Positions 1-9,843 of a stretch of DNA of 52,972 bases are shown piece after piece. Location of the stretch: positions 1 to 52,972 of the IMG/VR virus record IMGVR_UViG_3300031688_000024; one strand, written 5' to 3'. Source of the stretch: a virus. A program made the position numbers and the translations under genes. Numbering within the stretch: position 1 is the stretch's first letter; each line of letters opens with the position of its first letter. The notes under the pieces are model-generated. The model saw nothing but the letters and a program-made list of their open reading frames with translations, searched no databases and was not told the DNA's origin.

Positions 1-1
1 C

Positions 2-1252
2 CAATCAGACGAGGAGTACACATTAACCTTTAAGGACATATCTTTATCGGATTTCATTTCTAACTATTACTCATCATTTGAGTTGTTTAACTCTAAGGAG
101 TTAATGACCGACATTATCGATATGTTATTCGGAGTTTTCTCTGTAGACGTATCGAACAAAAGAGTTAACTCTTTTGAGGAGTTAAATCAGTTTATGAAAG
201 CTATCTCAGCATTATGTAGTGACTTCTATGAGTCTGACTCACTAATTAAGGAGGGTTTAATTGATAGAGTTTCTACTCAGGATGAAGAGTTATCGTTCAC
301 TTTTGACGATGAAGACACGAGATACATTGAAGAAAATTTTAACCTAAAAATTAATAAACTTTATCGTTTATCTGATTGTGGTAATTATGAGGCAGAAATG
401 AATCCTGAAATGTTAATTGATACGTTAATGGACTTAGACTCCGGGATACCTGAAAATGAGGTTATCGATAATTTCTTAAATAATATCGGGTCTCACGTAC
501 AGGATAGTGGTTTTGACGTACCAAACGTTAATCTTAACTTTAATACCGACATATTCAAACAAATACCAAAAGTAATTGTAAGTAAAATTTTAGGACCTAA
601 GTCGTTACTACCATTTGTGGTCTTGACCAGTGCTATAGACTCGACTAAAGAAGGGTCAAAAGACATTAAAGGTTTCGTTAACAGTAATAATTCATTCGTT
701 ACTCGAATAACAAAAAGAGTGTTCGATATGTATAAAGAAGAGTTATTTAAGGAAATTAAAAAACGGTTAACCGTCCTAATCACAGAATTAGTGATGAAGA
801 TTGTATCACAACAATTAAAGGGGAGATACGCAATAATACTATCATTATTATCCGCGTTAGGTAAATTAAAGTCTATGGACTTAACGTCCTGTATCGGGAT
901 TCTGAACGGATTAATGTCTTTACTTAAATTGAAAACAGGTATACCATTAGGGATACCAATGCCGATGTTATACGGTGCATATATTAGGGAAGGTGCGAAC
1001 TCAACTAGAGCATTTATCAACGGTGTGGATAATTTACAAAAAATAGGATACAATACGGGGGATTTACCCGATGGGTCCATAAATAAACACGTTTTAGGGC
1101 AAAAATCCTTTTTAGATGGGTTAATGCAAGAAACCGCTGAGAACGGAGCAATACAATTCGTATCGCAACCGGCAAGTGGTGTTCATCCGTTAGGTCCTGT
1201 CGTGACCCCTTTCGTATTAGGTAAGGGAATAATTTTAACATCATTTGATTAA
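2..1252 (+). CDS. Putative virion structural protein, 5' end outside window
   Basis: The reading frame is open from base 2 without a stop, so the gene starts before the window. A TTG at 83 could be read as a start, but nothing supports it. The C-terminal half holds a long helical, fairly hydrophobic stretch rich in Leu, Ile and Lys (bases about 740-960), followed by a Gly/Pro-rich tail. I do not recognise the family. It stands first in a same-strand run with a gp5-like hub protein and an M23 peptidase, and its stop overlaps the next start by one base (TAATG), so a tail or baseplate role is inferred from context only. Confidence 0.7.
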   Translation, partial: QSDEEYTLTFKDISLSDFISNYYSSFELFNSKELMTDIIDMLFGVFSVDVSNKRVNSFEELNQFMKAISALCSDFYESDSLIKEGLIDRVSTQDEELSFTFDDEDTRYIEENFNLKINKLYRLSDCGNYEAEMNPEMLIDTLMDLDSGIPENEVIDNFLNNIGSHVQDSGFDVPNVNLNFNTDIFKQIPKVIVSKILGPKSLLPFVVLTSAIDSTKEGSKDIKGFVNSNNSFVTRITKRVFDMYKEELFKEIKKRLTVLITELVMKIVSQQLKGRYAIILSLLSALGKLKSMDLTSCIGILNGLMSLLKLKTGIPLGIPMPMLYGAYIREGANSTRAFINGVDNLQKIGYNTGDLPDGSINKHVLGQKSFLDGLMQETAENGAIQFVSQPASGVHPLGPVVTPFVLGKGIILTSFD

Positions 1253-1461
1253 TGGACATTAGAGAATTGATAGAGTTAGGTGAGAACGCATCTAAGAAGG
1301 GAAACAAGGACCTCATTGAGGGTGCCAGCATCTTAACTAAAGAATTTGAAGATACTAAATCTCTGATTATTCAACTTTCACATCACTTAGATAACGTAGA
1401 AAAATGTTACTACCAAATCTCAGATGAGATTAAAAGTAGAAAAACGAATATAGATGGATAA
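1252..1461 (+). CDS. Small helical protein in tail operon
   Basis: The product is 69 residues, acidic to neutral, and predicted mostly helical with a coiled-coil-like pattern (repeated Leu, Ile, Glu, Lys). Its ATG overlaps the upstream stop by one base, and its end overlaps the next gene start at 1454 by 8 bases, so it is translationally coupled inside the tail operon. I do not recognise a family. It may be a small chaperone or baseplate component. Confidence 0.6.
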   Translation: MDIRELIELGENASKKGNKDLIEGASILTKEFEDTKSLIIQLSHHLDNVEKCYYQISDEIKSRKTNIDG

Positions 1462-2959
1462 GAGAATATTTTATAAAGGAGTCGTCATTGATAATTCCGA
1501 CCCACTAAGACTGGGTCGTATAATTGTTGAGGCGTCTAATTTTAGGGTTTCTGATAAAAAGTATATTGCGGAATATGAAGGCACTAAATCTATAGAGGGT
1601 AAGGATAAGTGGGATATTACGGTAAACCCTTTCATACTTAAACCGTTAATACCGAACAACTTCAGTTTTGTACCTAAAATCGGAGAAATGGTTAATATTA
1701 TTTATACCGACCTATCTAGAGATTTCGTTGATGGATTTTATATACCAACCTCATCAGTAGATAGGGGGTTTTTTGATGGTAATAGTGCCGAACATAGTCA
1801 ATCTCAATCGAGAGAAGGGTTACGTTATAAAAAGGGTAAGGAATTAGTAAAAGAAAACGGAGAATACGTTAAGAAGAAATATGATGGAGCATTACCAAAA
1901 CTTGAAGATTATTCGATTTCTGGTCGTATAAATTCAGATGTTGTTTGGTCCGACAATGCCGTGGTAATTAGAGCCGGTAAAATTAACGAGACAATATCTA
2001 GTAAACAAAACGAGGTAATTAGGGACGAAAATCCCGCTATGGTTCAAGTATCAAAATACGACACCACACAAGAATTCGGAGAACCTAAGAAAACCCAAAC
2101 AACCGAATCTGAGATACGTCATGTGGAAATTTTAGTAGAGTATAGTATCGAGGACATTGAAACGTCTACAGGTACGTTCTACATATATAAGTTATCTAAA
2201 AATGAGGGGACCACAGAAACAATTTATTTTAATAACATTACGGAAGTAAGTGATGACGATAAGGAGTTAATTTATTCGGTACAGATAACGGAACCGACAT
2301 TAGTGGATTTAGGATTAAAGTTAAGACATACTATAAAATCCTTTTTCGTGGACGGTCAGTCAGGTATTGGGAATTTAGACGGATTTATTAAGCATCCGTC
2401 CAATGTGAGTCCTGATAGTTTATCGTCTATATATCCAGTTTATTTTAGACCTAGTCCGTCACAATTTAATGAATTAAAAAGTAATGCGACATATACGAAT
2501 TTTATTGATTTTATCAGAGTTAGGAGTCGTAAGTCACATGGATTATTATTTAGTGATAATGAGGACAATACACCAACTAAAACTACGGAAGTTGAGATTA
2601 ATACAATCATTACGAAATCGGTGCCCTCTAAAAATGTGATTATCCTTTCGGATACTAACTTCCAATTAGCGTATGGTAATAATATACCAACGTCTAAAGT
2701 GGGGATTGATTTTAATAAGGTTTCCAATTATAGAATCACCCAACAAGAATTAGTTAAGGGTATTTTACCTGAGACCTTTGCGTTAGTTAGAGGTGAACAA
2801 TTACAGAACTTATTAGACGTGATTTATTTGTTTTTAACTACTCACGTACATAACCCTGCAGAGCCTGCAGTGGTACTCCCATCGGTTAAACAGGAACTAG
2901 AACAACAATTCCAAGACTTTAAACAGAATATCCTTTCTCAGAAAAATAGAATTAACTAA
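1454..2959 (+). CDS. Baseplate hub/spike protein with gp5-like OB fold
   Basis: The first 100 residues match the OB-fold module at the start of T4 gp5 and VgrG-type spike proteins: a short strand (FYKGVVIDN), the turn DPLRLGRI, and later PKIGEMVNIIYTD. This module normally sits at the tail tip and trimerises the central spike. The rest of the 501 residues is long and strand-rich with no motif I can name. No lysozyme domain is visible inside it, unlike T4 gp5; cell-wall activity may come from the M23 protein two genes downstream. It is co-directional and overlapping with the preceding small gene. Confidence 0.65.
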   Translation: MDKRIFYKGVVIDNSDPLRLGRIIVEASNFRVSDKKYIAEYEGTKSIEGKDKWDITVNPFILKPLIPNNFSFVPKIGEMVNIIYTDLSRDFVDGFYIPTSSVDRGFFDGNSAEHSQSQSREGLRYKKGKELVKENGEYVKKKYDGALPKLEDYSISGRINSDVVWSDNAVVIRAGKINETISSKQNEVIRDENPAMVQVSKYDTTQEFGEPKKTQTTESEIRHVEILVEYSIEDIETSTGTFYIYKLSKNEGTTETIYFNNITEVSDDDKELIYSVQITEPTLVDLGLKLRHTIKSFFVDGQSGIGNLDGFIKHPSNVSPDSLSSIYPVYFRPSPSQFNELKSNATYTNFIDFIRVRSRKSHGLLFSDNEDNTPTKTTEVEINTIITKSVPSKNVIILSDTNFQLAYGNNIPTSKVGIDFNKVSNYRITQQELVKGILPETFALVRGEQLQNLLDVIYLFLTTHVHNPAEPAVVLPSVKQELEQQFQDFKQNILSQKNRIN

Positions 2960-2965
2960 TTATTA

Positions 2966-2980
2966 GATATTTATTATAAA
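2966..2980 (+). promoter_or_regulatory. Late-type motif GATATTTATTATAAA
   Basis: The motif lies 10 to 25 bases before the ATG at 2991. The TATTTAT core recurs in front of most structural genes of this window, so this is a likely late promoter. That role is inferred. Confidence 0.5.
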
Positions 2981-2990
2981 AACAATATAA

Positions 2991-4364
2991 ATGTCTGTAT
3001 TCAAATCATATTTTAGTAAGAACAATACAATCATCAGTGAAACATATAGTAATACGGCGAAAAATCCGGTTACTGAGATTTTCTATGGTGGTAGTTTTAG
3101 TAGATTTTTACTGCAAGTGGACTTATCGGAATTAATCGGAAGAATATCTGAAGGTTATATTAATAGAGGTAGAATCCAAAAACACGTATTAAAATTAACA
3201 AATACAATCAACCCAGACGAGTCTTCGTTTTTTAACGGAGAAACTACGGTAGGGTTTAAAAGAGCCACATCATTTGATTTGGTCGCTTATAAATTAACCG
3301 AACAATGGGACGAGGGTATTGGTCACGATTATACTAACACGTCTTCGAATTTCGTGGGGCAAAATACTTACTCTGAAAATCCATCCAATTGGTTTTATAA
3401 AGACACTGTTAGTCAGTGGGATGTTGTGGGGTCTAAGGATGATTCATTAGTTATATCCACCCAACACTTTGATAGTGGCGCGGAAAACTTAGAAATTGAC
3501 ATTACAAGTTATGTTAATAACATATTAGACGGTAATGAAACAAATTACGGAATTGGTATTTGTTTTGACTTACCTTACGAATCAATTGACACTGCCGGTT
3601 CATACCAAAGTATTGGTTTTTATTCAAAATATACTCAAACATTTTTCGAACCATTTTTGGAAACAACATTTAATGACCATTTTATTGATAATAGAAATGA
3701 TTTTTATGAGGGGACCACGAGAAATCTAATCCTATATGTTAACCAAGGAAACGAACCTACGAACTTAGATGTTAATCCATCGGTGGATATCTACGACGGA
3801 GATGAATTAATAATGTCAGATATTGGGACGACCCACATAACCAAAGGGGTGTATCAGGCGACATTTATGATTGGTTCTCAGAGTTGTAAGGCACCTAAAA
3901 TATTGTCAGACCATTGGAAAGGACTGGTAATCGGTGGGTATGAAATACCCGTAAACACTCAAGAGTTCACATTAAGACCTTCTTCAGAATTTTTTAATAT
4001 AGGTGCCGATGAGTTAGTACCTAACGAATATGGGTTCTCATTCATGGGAATACAAAGAGATGAGAAAATATCGAGAGGTGATATACGTAAAGTTTATGTT
4101 GAGGTGAAAGTACCGTTCATGTATGAACCATCAGTTCAAATCGACAACTTAAAATATATGGTATACGTAAAAGAAGGTTCTACCTCTGTTGGGGTTATTG
4201 AGTGGACAGATATTAGTCGTTCGTTCAATAGTAATTTCTTTCTACTGGACACTTCAATGTTAATACCAAATAAGGAGTACTATTTGGACTTACAGTTAAA
4301 AACGAACCGAGAAATTAATACAGTTAAAAAGGGGATAAGTTTTTACATTATAAATGAAAAATAA
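2991..4364 (+). CDS. Tail-associated protein with DNRLRE-like domain
   Basis: Residues about 30-240 have the layout of DNRLRE-type beta domains: SRFLLQVDLSEL near the start, then a strand with AYKLTEQWDEG, an IDITSYVNNILDG segment, and a closing FYSKYTQTFFEPFLET. Such domains occur in secreted and phage surface proteins. The second half looks Ig-like and strand-rich. The start is preceded by a late-type motif and an A-rich leader, and the gene overlaps the M23 peptidase gene by 11 bases. A neck, fibre or baseplate decoration protein is a reasonable guess; the exact role is unknown. Confidence 0.55.
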   Translation: MSVFKSYFSKNNTIISETYSNTAKNPVTEIFYGGSFSRFLLQVDLSELIGRISEGYINRGRIQKHVLKLTNTINPDESSFFNGETTVGFKRATSFDLVAYKLTEQWDEGIGHDYTNTSSNFVGQNTYSENPSNWFYKDTVSQWDVVGSKDDSLVISTQHFDSGAENLEIDITSYVNNILDGNETNYGIGICFDLPYESIDTAGSYQSIGFYSKYTQTFFEPFLETTFNDHFIDNRNDFYEGTTRNLILYVNQGNEPTNLDVNPSVDIYDGDELIMSDIGTTHITKGVYQATFMIGSQSCKAPKILSDHWKGLVIGGYEIPVNTQEFTLRPSSEFFNIGADELVPNEYGFSFMGIQRDEKISRGDIRKVYVEVKVPFMYEPSVQIDNLKYMVYVKEGSTSVGVIEWTDISRSFNSNFFLLDTSMLIPNKEYYLDLQLKTNREINTVKKGISFYIINEK

Positions 4365-5913
4365 TATGGGTAAAAAGAAAGTTTACATTAAAGAGTCGGG
4401 TTTAATCGATTTCTTTAGTGATATGTTAGGAGACTCAATCCCTCAATTAGTTGCCGGTGTTGATGGTGTTGACTTATTAGTTACCGTCCCCGCAATCGCA
4501 AAGAACCTATATGAGTTAAGTAAGACGAATACCGAATTTAATAAGACGATATTACCATCGATAGATGAGGATAATATCAGTAAGGAAGAGTTTGATTCGT
4601 TAGAGGAAATTAAGGATTCCCTATTGACCGATATGGTTGATGTGGTCCAAAGGGTGATTGAATCACTACCCGGCTCATTTGTTGGCTCGGCAGCTTCACT
4701 ATCACTGACATTCCTTAAAGAATTAGCGTTCGAAAAACTTTTAGAGGAGTTAGTTTTACTACAATCAAAATACTTAAAAGATATTAAAATAATTACAACT
4801 CCATGGAACACTTCGATGGATAGTCTAACTGAGATAGATAGGTTAATAACGATTTATAATGAAATGGGTGAGGAACCTACAGAATTGAGTGAATCGACAT
4901 TCGTATCTATGATACCACCATTACGTTATTCTTCGATTACGTCTCCTTTTAATGAGGTAAGAAATAAGGGGACCAAAGGAGTGAGAAGACATTATGGGGT
5001 GGATTTAGGAGTTAGTTCGGGAACACCAATTAAATCACCATTACCGGGTAAAATTATGTCCGGAGGTAAAGGGGACACTAAATACAGTAAGGGGTCTTGT
5101 GGTGGTACAATTAGAATAGACCATGGAGATAATCTTATGTCTCGTTACTGTCACGTTAAGAAAATAAACTTCTTCGACGACGGTCATGTTTTGGCTCAGG
5201 GAGACATTATCGGTTTAAGTGGTGGTGCGAAGAATGACCAACACAGGGGTAGTTCGACGGGAGCTCATCTACACTGGGAAATGAAAGACCATGGGAAATT
5301 AGTAGACCCAATGGATTATCTTAATAAGAAAAGTAAGACGGATTACAGTACTGATGAGTGGGTCTCAAACGATTCGAGTGTTATGGATGATTCGAGTGTT
5401 ATGGATGATTCGTCGACAGGAGGAGAGGCACTAGCCTCATTACTCTCAGAAAACATAATTAGCGATAAACTATCGTATCATATCGACAATAACATACCAT
5501 TACATGAGAGTATATTTCGTGTCAAATCAAATAACTTCTTCACAATCATTAACGAGGCTAGGAAACTACACAATAAGGGTGTAATAACCCTGTCTGAGGA
5601 GGAAACTACGTTAATCGGTACAGATATGGGTAAGAAAGTTAAAACGACCTTAGGGGACGTTTATTTGGATAGTCCATTTATATTGGACGAGTCTAACTAT
5701 ATCGGTAAGGAAATTGACCTTAATAGACCATTTAAACGTGATGGTGGGGTTAATAAGTTCGGAGTGTATGTTATGGACCCTAAAACTAATAACGTTAAGG
5801 TGGTTAGGTTTAGTGAGTCAACAACCATGAATACAACGACAGACAGAACATCGTCAGAATGGTGGTCAAGTAATTGTCATCTTTACAAAAAGCAACTCAG
5901 ACTTAAATCGTAG
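4354..5913 (+). CDS. M23 family metallopeptidase, tail-associated
   Basis: Residues about 195-325 form a LytM/M23 zinc endopeptidase: the HYGVD motif supplies H213 and D217, and HLHWE supplies H305 and H307. M23 enzymes cut peptide bridges in peptidoglycan. The N-terminal 190 residues are helical and the C-terminal 180 are unknown, so the protein (519 residues) is much longer than a bare peptidase. It lies at the end of the tail operon, suggesting a virion enzyme used at entry. A Ser-Val-Met-Asp-Asp linker repeat follows the peptidase domain. Two starts are possible, 4354 and 4366; the second would avoid overlap with the upstream stop. Confidence 0.85.
   Translation: MKNNMGKKKVYIKESGLIDFFSDMLGDSIPQLVAGVDGVDLLVTVPAIAKNLYELSKTNTEFNKTILPSIDEDNISKEEFDSLEEIKDSLLTDMVDVVQRVIESLPGSFVGSAASLSLTFLKELAFEKLLEELVLLQSKYLKDIKIITTPWNTSMDSLTEIDRLITIYNEMGEEPTELSESTFVSMIPPLRYSSITSPFNEVRNKGTKGVRRHYGVDLGVSSGTPIKSPLPGKIMSGGKGDTKYSKGSCGGTIRIDHGDNLMSRYCHVKKINFFDDGHVLAQGDIIGLSGGAKNDQHRGSSTGAHLHWEMKDHGKLVDPMDYLNKKSKTDYSTDEWVSNDSSVMDDSSVMDDSSTGGEALASLLSENIISDKLSYHIDNNIPLHESIFRVKSNNFFTIINEARKLHNKGVITLSEEETTLIGTDMGKKVKTTLGDVYLDSPFILDESNYIGKEIDLNRPFKRDGGVNKFGVYVMDPKTNNVKVVRFSESTTMNTTTDRTSSEWWSSNCHLYKKQLRLKS
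5371..5412 (+). repeat. 18-bp in-frame tandem repeat
   Basis: Two perfect copies of an 18-base unit (5371-5388, 5389-5406) and one third of another encode a repeated Asp-Ser-Ser-Val-Met-Asp linker after the M23 domain. Its length may vary between relatives. Confidence 0.85.
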
Positions 5914-5933
5914 AGTTAATCATTAAAATAATA

Positions 5934-5953
5934 TATCGGGTAATTACCCGATA
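5934..5953. repeat. Perfect 20-bp palindrome
   Basis: TATCGGGTAATTACCCGATA lies between the M23 stop and the terminator. It could be part of the termination region or a protein-binding site; nothing else decides. Confidence 0.6.
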
Positions 5954-5960
5954 ATATCAG

Positions 5961-5987
5961 AATTCGGTTCACAGACCGAATTTTTTT
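5961..5987 (+). terminator. Terminator of tail operon
   Basis: The stem AATTCGGT / ACCGAATT has a 6-nt loop and is followed by a run of T. It faces the opposing terminator of the capsid operon. Confidence 0.85.
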
Positions 5988-6021
5988 ATGCGGTATACTT
6001 AAATACCTAAATTTAAAGCAT

Positions 6022-6048
6022 AAAAAAAGGGACTCCGAAGAGTCCCTT
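6022..6048 (-). terminator. Terminator of capsid gene, UUCG loop
   Basis: On the minus strand AAGGGACTC, loop TTCG, GAGTCCCTT is followed by a T run. The CUUCGG tetraloop is a very stable type also common in T4 terminators. Confidence 0.9.
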
Positions 6049-6073
6049 AATATTATTTCAGTTAATTAAAAGA

Positions 6074-7774
6074 TTATTTTAATTCTGAGATATCAAAAGA
6101 TTGTAATCCTTTTACTGTAATTACACCGTAAAATCTGTTGTTCACCATCTTCTTAGCGTATCTAGTCATGATACCTTTGATTGGAGTGAAGTTGAACGGG
6201 TTATACATTGTAGGAGTTAACTGTAATGGCACGTATGGTGCGTATACATATCCCGTATCTAATAAAGATGTACCTTTATGTCCCATAAGGATTTTTCCTG
6301 CTGGGAAGTAAGGGTCTCTAAAGACTTGGTATCTTCCTGCTAATGTACCTACTTTTTCAATACCCATATTATATGAATCTTGTTCTGGAGATGCGTTAGA
6401 TACGTGGAAGTATTCTAAATCATCAAATATTGCTGATACTTCAGAAGAAACAACAATCCAGTTAGCTCCACCTCTTAAGGTAGATTTGTGAATCTGTGCA
6501 GAAACTTGGTTAACTTTAGTAATTAAAGTTTGGTTCCAATCTTTCTGAGTATAACCTGCGAAAGACGCTCCGTTAGCAGCACCATATTTCCACTCATTAT
6601 AATCCCATTTAAGGTTCCATGCAGCTCCTTTTCTTAAATCTCTTAAGATTTCTCTATCGATTTCAGCAGCAACTTGTTCAGACAATAAAGCCGTTAATTC
6701 AGCCTCAGCATCAATGTTATGAAAAGCAGAAACGTCTTGTGCCAATTCTGGTGACCAAGAAGCTCTTAATTTTCTTTCTGTTACAGAAACAGTAACTGAT
6801 TCTAAGTCAAAAGAAACTTCTCCGATTGAATCTTCAAATTCCATATCGAAATATTGTCTCCATGTTACTACGAAGTCAGCTACAGTATTAGCAGTTAAAT
6901 CAACCGCTGAAAATCCTGTGTTAGCGTCATACGCTTCAACATCAACTTCTAAAAAGATAACTCCGTCAGCATCACAAATACTTGTGTGTCTACCACCTGG
7001 CGTTACACCAGCAGCTGGAGATACTTTCTTAGATAATCCTGTTACGATAGATTTACCATATTTCTGAGTTACAACTCTGAAATCTTTTTCTTCTCCACCT
7101 AAGATTACTTTTAATGAAGCTAAAAATTCTTCCGAATCAACTTCTTGACCATTAGGTCCGTTTAATTTCCCAGAACCTGAGTCTTGGAAACCATTTACTG
7201 ATATAAGAATTCTTGAGTCAGTAGCAGTTAAATCACTAATAAGTGTTACCACTCCTGTGTTCTCTTGGAAATCTCCTTTAGAATAATCATACATCCCTGA
7301 TTCGTTAGAACCATCTTCGTAAAATTTATCGTATAAGTTCTTTGAAGCTGGGTTTTCGTAACCTGCTTGTGAACCTGCAGCGTAATCAGTTGTACCTGGG
7401 TAACCAAATGGTTGTAGGTGTGAACCGTCAGCGTTTCTTTCTTGTACTTTTGGTACAAAGAAGAATAATTTACCAATTGGTAAGTTCATAGCTTGTACCG
7501 AAACGATTTCGTTAGCTAATAATTTCGAGAATACTCTTCTCACGATTGGAAAAACTACAGTTTCGAATGAACCTGCTGAATCCGTGTGAGCCGCCTCGTT
7601 GATTAAATGTGATGCTTGGTTTTCAAATAACTGTGCTACATTTTCTTTTTGGTGACCACTAAGACCTTCTAAAAATCCTAATTTATCCCATTTGTTAATT
7701 GTGTCTTCTTTGATAACTTTAAGGTGTTTTAACCCGATGTTACCAACTAATCCTGATTCTAATAATGCTCCCAT
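6074..7774 (-). CDS. Major capsid protein, gp23-like
   Basis: The product (566 residues) follows the T4 gp23 pattern. After an N-terminal segment with LFENQ comes a stretch equivalent to the start of the mature protein, then FPIVRRVFSKLLANEIVSVQ and the segment MNLPIGKLFFF, the gp23 core with HK97 fold. LINE at residues 57-60 fits the prohead protease consensus (hydrophobic-x-Glu), so the first 60 residues are probably removed during head maturation, close to the 65 removed in T4. It follows the scaffold gene by 23 bases and ends at a strong terminator, which suits the most abundant virion protein. Confidence 0.93.
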   Translation of the reverse strand: MGALLESGLVGNIGLKHLKVIKEDTINKWDKLGFLEGLSGHQKENVAQLFENQASHLINEAAHTDSAGSFETVVFPIVRRVFSKLLANEIVSVQAMNLPIGKLFFFVPKVQERNADGSHLQPFGYPGTTDYAAGSQAGYENPASKNLYDKFYEDGSNESGMYDYSKGDFQENTGVVTLISDLTATDSRILISVNGFQDSGSGKLNGPNGQEVDSEEFLASLKVILGGEEKDFRVVTQKYGKSIVTGLSKKVSPAAGVTPGGRHTSICDADGVIFLEVDVEAYDANTGFSAVDLTANTVADFVVTWRQYFDMEFEDSIGEVSFDLESVTVSVTERKLRASWSPELAQDVSAFHNIDAEAELTALLSEQVAAEIDREILRDLRKGAAWNLKWDYNEWKYGAANGASFAGYTQKDWNQTLITKVNQVSAQIHKSTLRGGANWIVVSSEVSAIFDDLEYFHVSNASPEQDSYNMGIEKVGTLAGRYQVFRDPYFPAGKILMGHKGTSLLDTGYVYAPYVPLQLTPTMYNPFNFTPIKGIMTRYAKKMVNNRFYGVITVKGLQSFDISELK

Positions 7775-7797
7775 TTTGTTGAATATTTAATTTTAAT

Positions 7798-9051
7798 TTA
7801 TTTTGTTATTCCCATCATCTCTTTGATTCTCTTAATTTGTGGATTCTCGTAAGTTTTAGACTCCACTAATTTTTCAGATGAACCAGATTTTGGTGATGAT
7901 GAAATTTTATTAACGACAGTTTCAGTTAACTTAGTATCTGAACCTGTTAGTTCGTTTTTGATTGAGTTGTATAAAGACTTTGATTCTTTCAATGTCTCAA
8001 TACTATCAAATCTCTTTAAGATGTTTAACTTCTCAGATTTCGTAGTAGTGTGTTCTGTAAACAATCTAGTTGCGTAGGCTAAGTTCGCGTTGAATACTCC
8101 AACTTCGTTTAACTTATTTCTAAACAATTTCAATGCTTCAGTTAATTCACCATTCTTAACCGTTAATGTTTCAACCTCTTCAGACAAGTCTTTACGACCA
8201 GCCTTATATTTTTTACCTTGGTTTGAAGGTACTTTCGCGTCTGCCGCGTGAGTTCTTGAAGCTTCCTCCATATCACCTTCAATTGTTTCATCAGACTCTT
8301 CAATCTCCACTTCTTCAGTTTCAACTATTTCGTCATCCAATTCAATTTCGTAAACAACTTCCTCTTCAGTTTCTTCATCCATAATAGAACTAGCGATTTT
8401 ACCACCTGCGTACGATGCGGCACCACCTACTATTGCTCCAACTATTGGATTCTCTTCTAATTCCTCAGTTTCCATAACCTCATCAGTTACTTCTTCTTCG
8501 TCCTCTTCAGTTTCATCAGATTCGTTCATCTCGATTCTGTACTCGTCATCACCGTCCTCTAAGTGGACAGTTCCTTCGTCGTCTTGTGATACGATAATTC
8601 CGTCTTCATCGCCCATTGCTTTGAAAACCTTCAATATCTCTTCGTCAGATGCCCCTGTCATATCAATGACTTCGTTTTCCTCTTCATCACCAAGTGATGG
8701 TAATTCTAACGATGGCATTTCGATATCATCCATATCTAAAGATACGTCGTCTAAGTCAACATCTAAATCAAGTACGTCCTCTTCCGAGTCTTCACTTTCT
8801 TCGTTGTCTTCTAATTCGATGTCTTCTTCATCCGTGTCTGTATCATCAGATTCCTCAAATTGTTCCTCGATTGCTACTTCATCAGTAGTCTCTTCAGTTT
8901 CAATTTCTTTGGTTTCTTCCATAGACTCCTTTACAAGTTCGTCAATTTCTTGCTTCATTGTGTTAGCAAGTATTTCTTTTGCGTTCTTTTTTACCGCTTC
9001 TTCAAGTTGTGTAACCTGAAGTAATGCTTCTTCTAAAATTGATTTAGCCAT
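7798..9051 (-). CDS. Prohead scaffold/core protein (gp22 position)
   Basis: The protein has 417 residues. Roughly residues 40-270 are extremely acidic with Glu/Asp runs and VETEE- or TEE-type repeats; the C-terminal third is helical and more basic. It lies between the gp21-like protease and the gp23-like capsid gene, exactly where T4 encodes the gp22 scaffold. Scaffold proteins form the prohead core and are degraded by the protease; the acidic composition and helical tail fit. One short hydrophobic Gly-rich patch (GAIVGGAASYAGGKIA, about residues 205-220) inside the acidic region is unusual and may be a membrane-touching or assembly segment. Confidence 0.75.
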   Translation of the reverse strand: MAKSILEEALLQVTQLEEAVKKNAKEILANTMKQEIDELVKESMEETKEIETEETTDEVAIEEQFEESDDTDTDEEDIELEDNEESEDSEEDVLDLDVDLDDVSLDMDDIEMPSLELPSLGDEEENEVIDMTGASDEEILKVFKAMGDEDGIIVSQDDEGTVHLEDGDDEYRIEMNESDETEEDEEEVTDEVMETEELEENPIVGAIVGGAASYAGGKIASSIMDEETEEEVVYEIELDDEIVETEEVEIEESDETIEGDMEEASRTHAADAKVPSNQGKKYKAGRKDLSEEVETLTVKNGELTEALKLFRNKLNEVGVFNANLAYATRLFTEHTTTKSEKLNILKRFDSIETLKESKSLYNSIKNELTGSDTKLTETVVNKISSSPKSGSSEKLVESKTYENPQIKRIKEMMGITK

Positions 9052-9091
9052 TTTTCTATGTTAATTTAATGTCAATAATGTTTATTATGTA

Positions 9092-9099
9092 TATAAATA
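9092..9099 (-). promoter_or_regulatory. Late-type motif before scaffold gene
   Basis: The minus strand reads TATTTATA 41 bases upstream of the scaffold start, inside a longer AT stretch. Confidence 0.45.
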
Positions 9100-9153
9100 T
9101 ATTTGTAGTACCAAAAAAGTCCACTACAAGTCAATAAATATCTATTTTTTTTA

Positions 9154-9843
9154 CTATCGCCCCAAAAAAGAGTTAAATTTCTTCATTAAATCCATAGTCT
9201 TAGTGTCTATAGTTTTTTCTTCGGACTCGATAGATTCGGCATAATTCTCTCTTTCTCCTTCCTCTTGGAATAAGTAAGCTCCTGGTGTTGAGGGGGATGA
9301 AACTAAATCGAAACATACCATTTCGTAGTCATCTTGTACCTCATTGAATTCTCCTGATTTTTTTAAAGAACCTACCCCACGAGAAGAAATCCCTAAAACA
9401 ACCCCATGTAATAATAGGTTTGCTGCGATATCTCCCATACACGTTATCTGACCTGTAGTACGAAAAGCCTCAGAAGTAAGTAATTCTACTTTCCCCATTA
9501 GTATTTTCCCGTCCCACCAGCATTCAGTAATTCTGTGTGATGTTCTTTCTAAGTCGACTAAAGATGTCTCAGGGTGATTTAACTCCCCTAATGCTCTTCC
9601 TTGTTCGATAAGTTTTTTGTAATTTTCGGTTTCCCTCTTTAAGATTCGTTCTCCGTATATTCGCCCATTTTTATTTGGGGTATCATATTTCTGTAGAACC
9701 GCATACATAATGAAATTCCCATTCTTATCCATCTCCTTCATTTCTCTAATAACTTCTTTGTTATCATTAGGTGATATATGACCAGCGTCATATTCGATAA
9801 GAATTCCTTTTGTATTTGTATCTGTTGCTTTTAATATTTTCAT
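9154..9843 (-). CDS. Prohead maturation protease, gp21-like
   Basis: The 229-residue protein has the assemblin-type serine protease pattern of T4 gp21: NKNGRIYGERIL (about 57-68), GELNHPE with catalytic His90, and GISSRGVGS with the nucleophile Ser153 or Ser154. It cleaves scaffold and capsid precursors inside the prohead. The position directly upstream of scaffold and capsid genes matches T4. A long poorly ordered C-terminus (from about 195) is likely removed by self-cleavage. A late-type motif lies 22 to 29 bases before the ATG. Confidence 0.9.
   Translation of the reverse strand: MKILKATDTNTKGILIEYDAGHISPNDNKEVIREMKEMDKNGNFIMYAVLQKYDTPNKNGRIYGERILKRETENYKKLIEQGRALGELNHPETSLVDLERTSHRITECWWDGKILMGKVELLTSEAFRTTGQITCMGDIAANLLLHGVVLGISSRGVGSLKKSGEFNEVQDDYEMVCFDLVSSPSTPGAYLFQEEGERENYAESIESEEKTIDTKTMDLMKKFNSFLGR

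Noticed and set aside
493-1080. Long minus-strand ORF
   Set aside because: It is fully antisense to the first structural gene; no promoter or motif.
8621-9019. Ser-rich ORF on the + strand
   Set aside because: It is the antisense of the Glu/Asp-rich scaffold codons and has no upstream signals.
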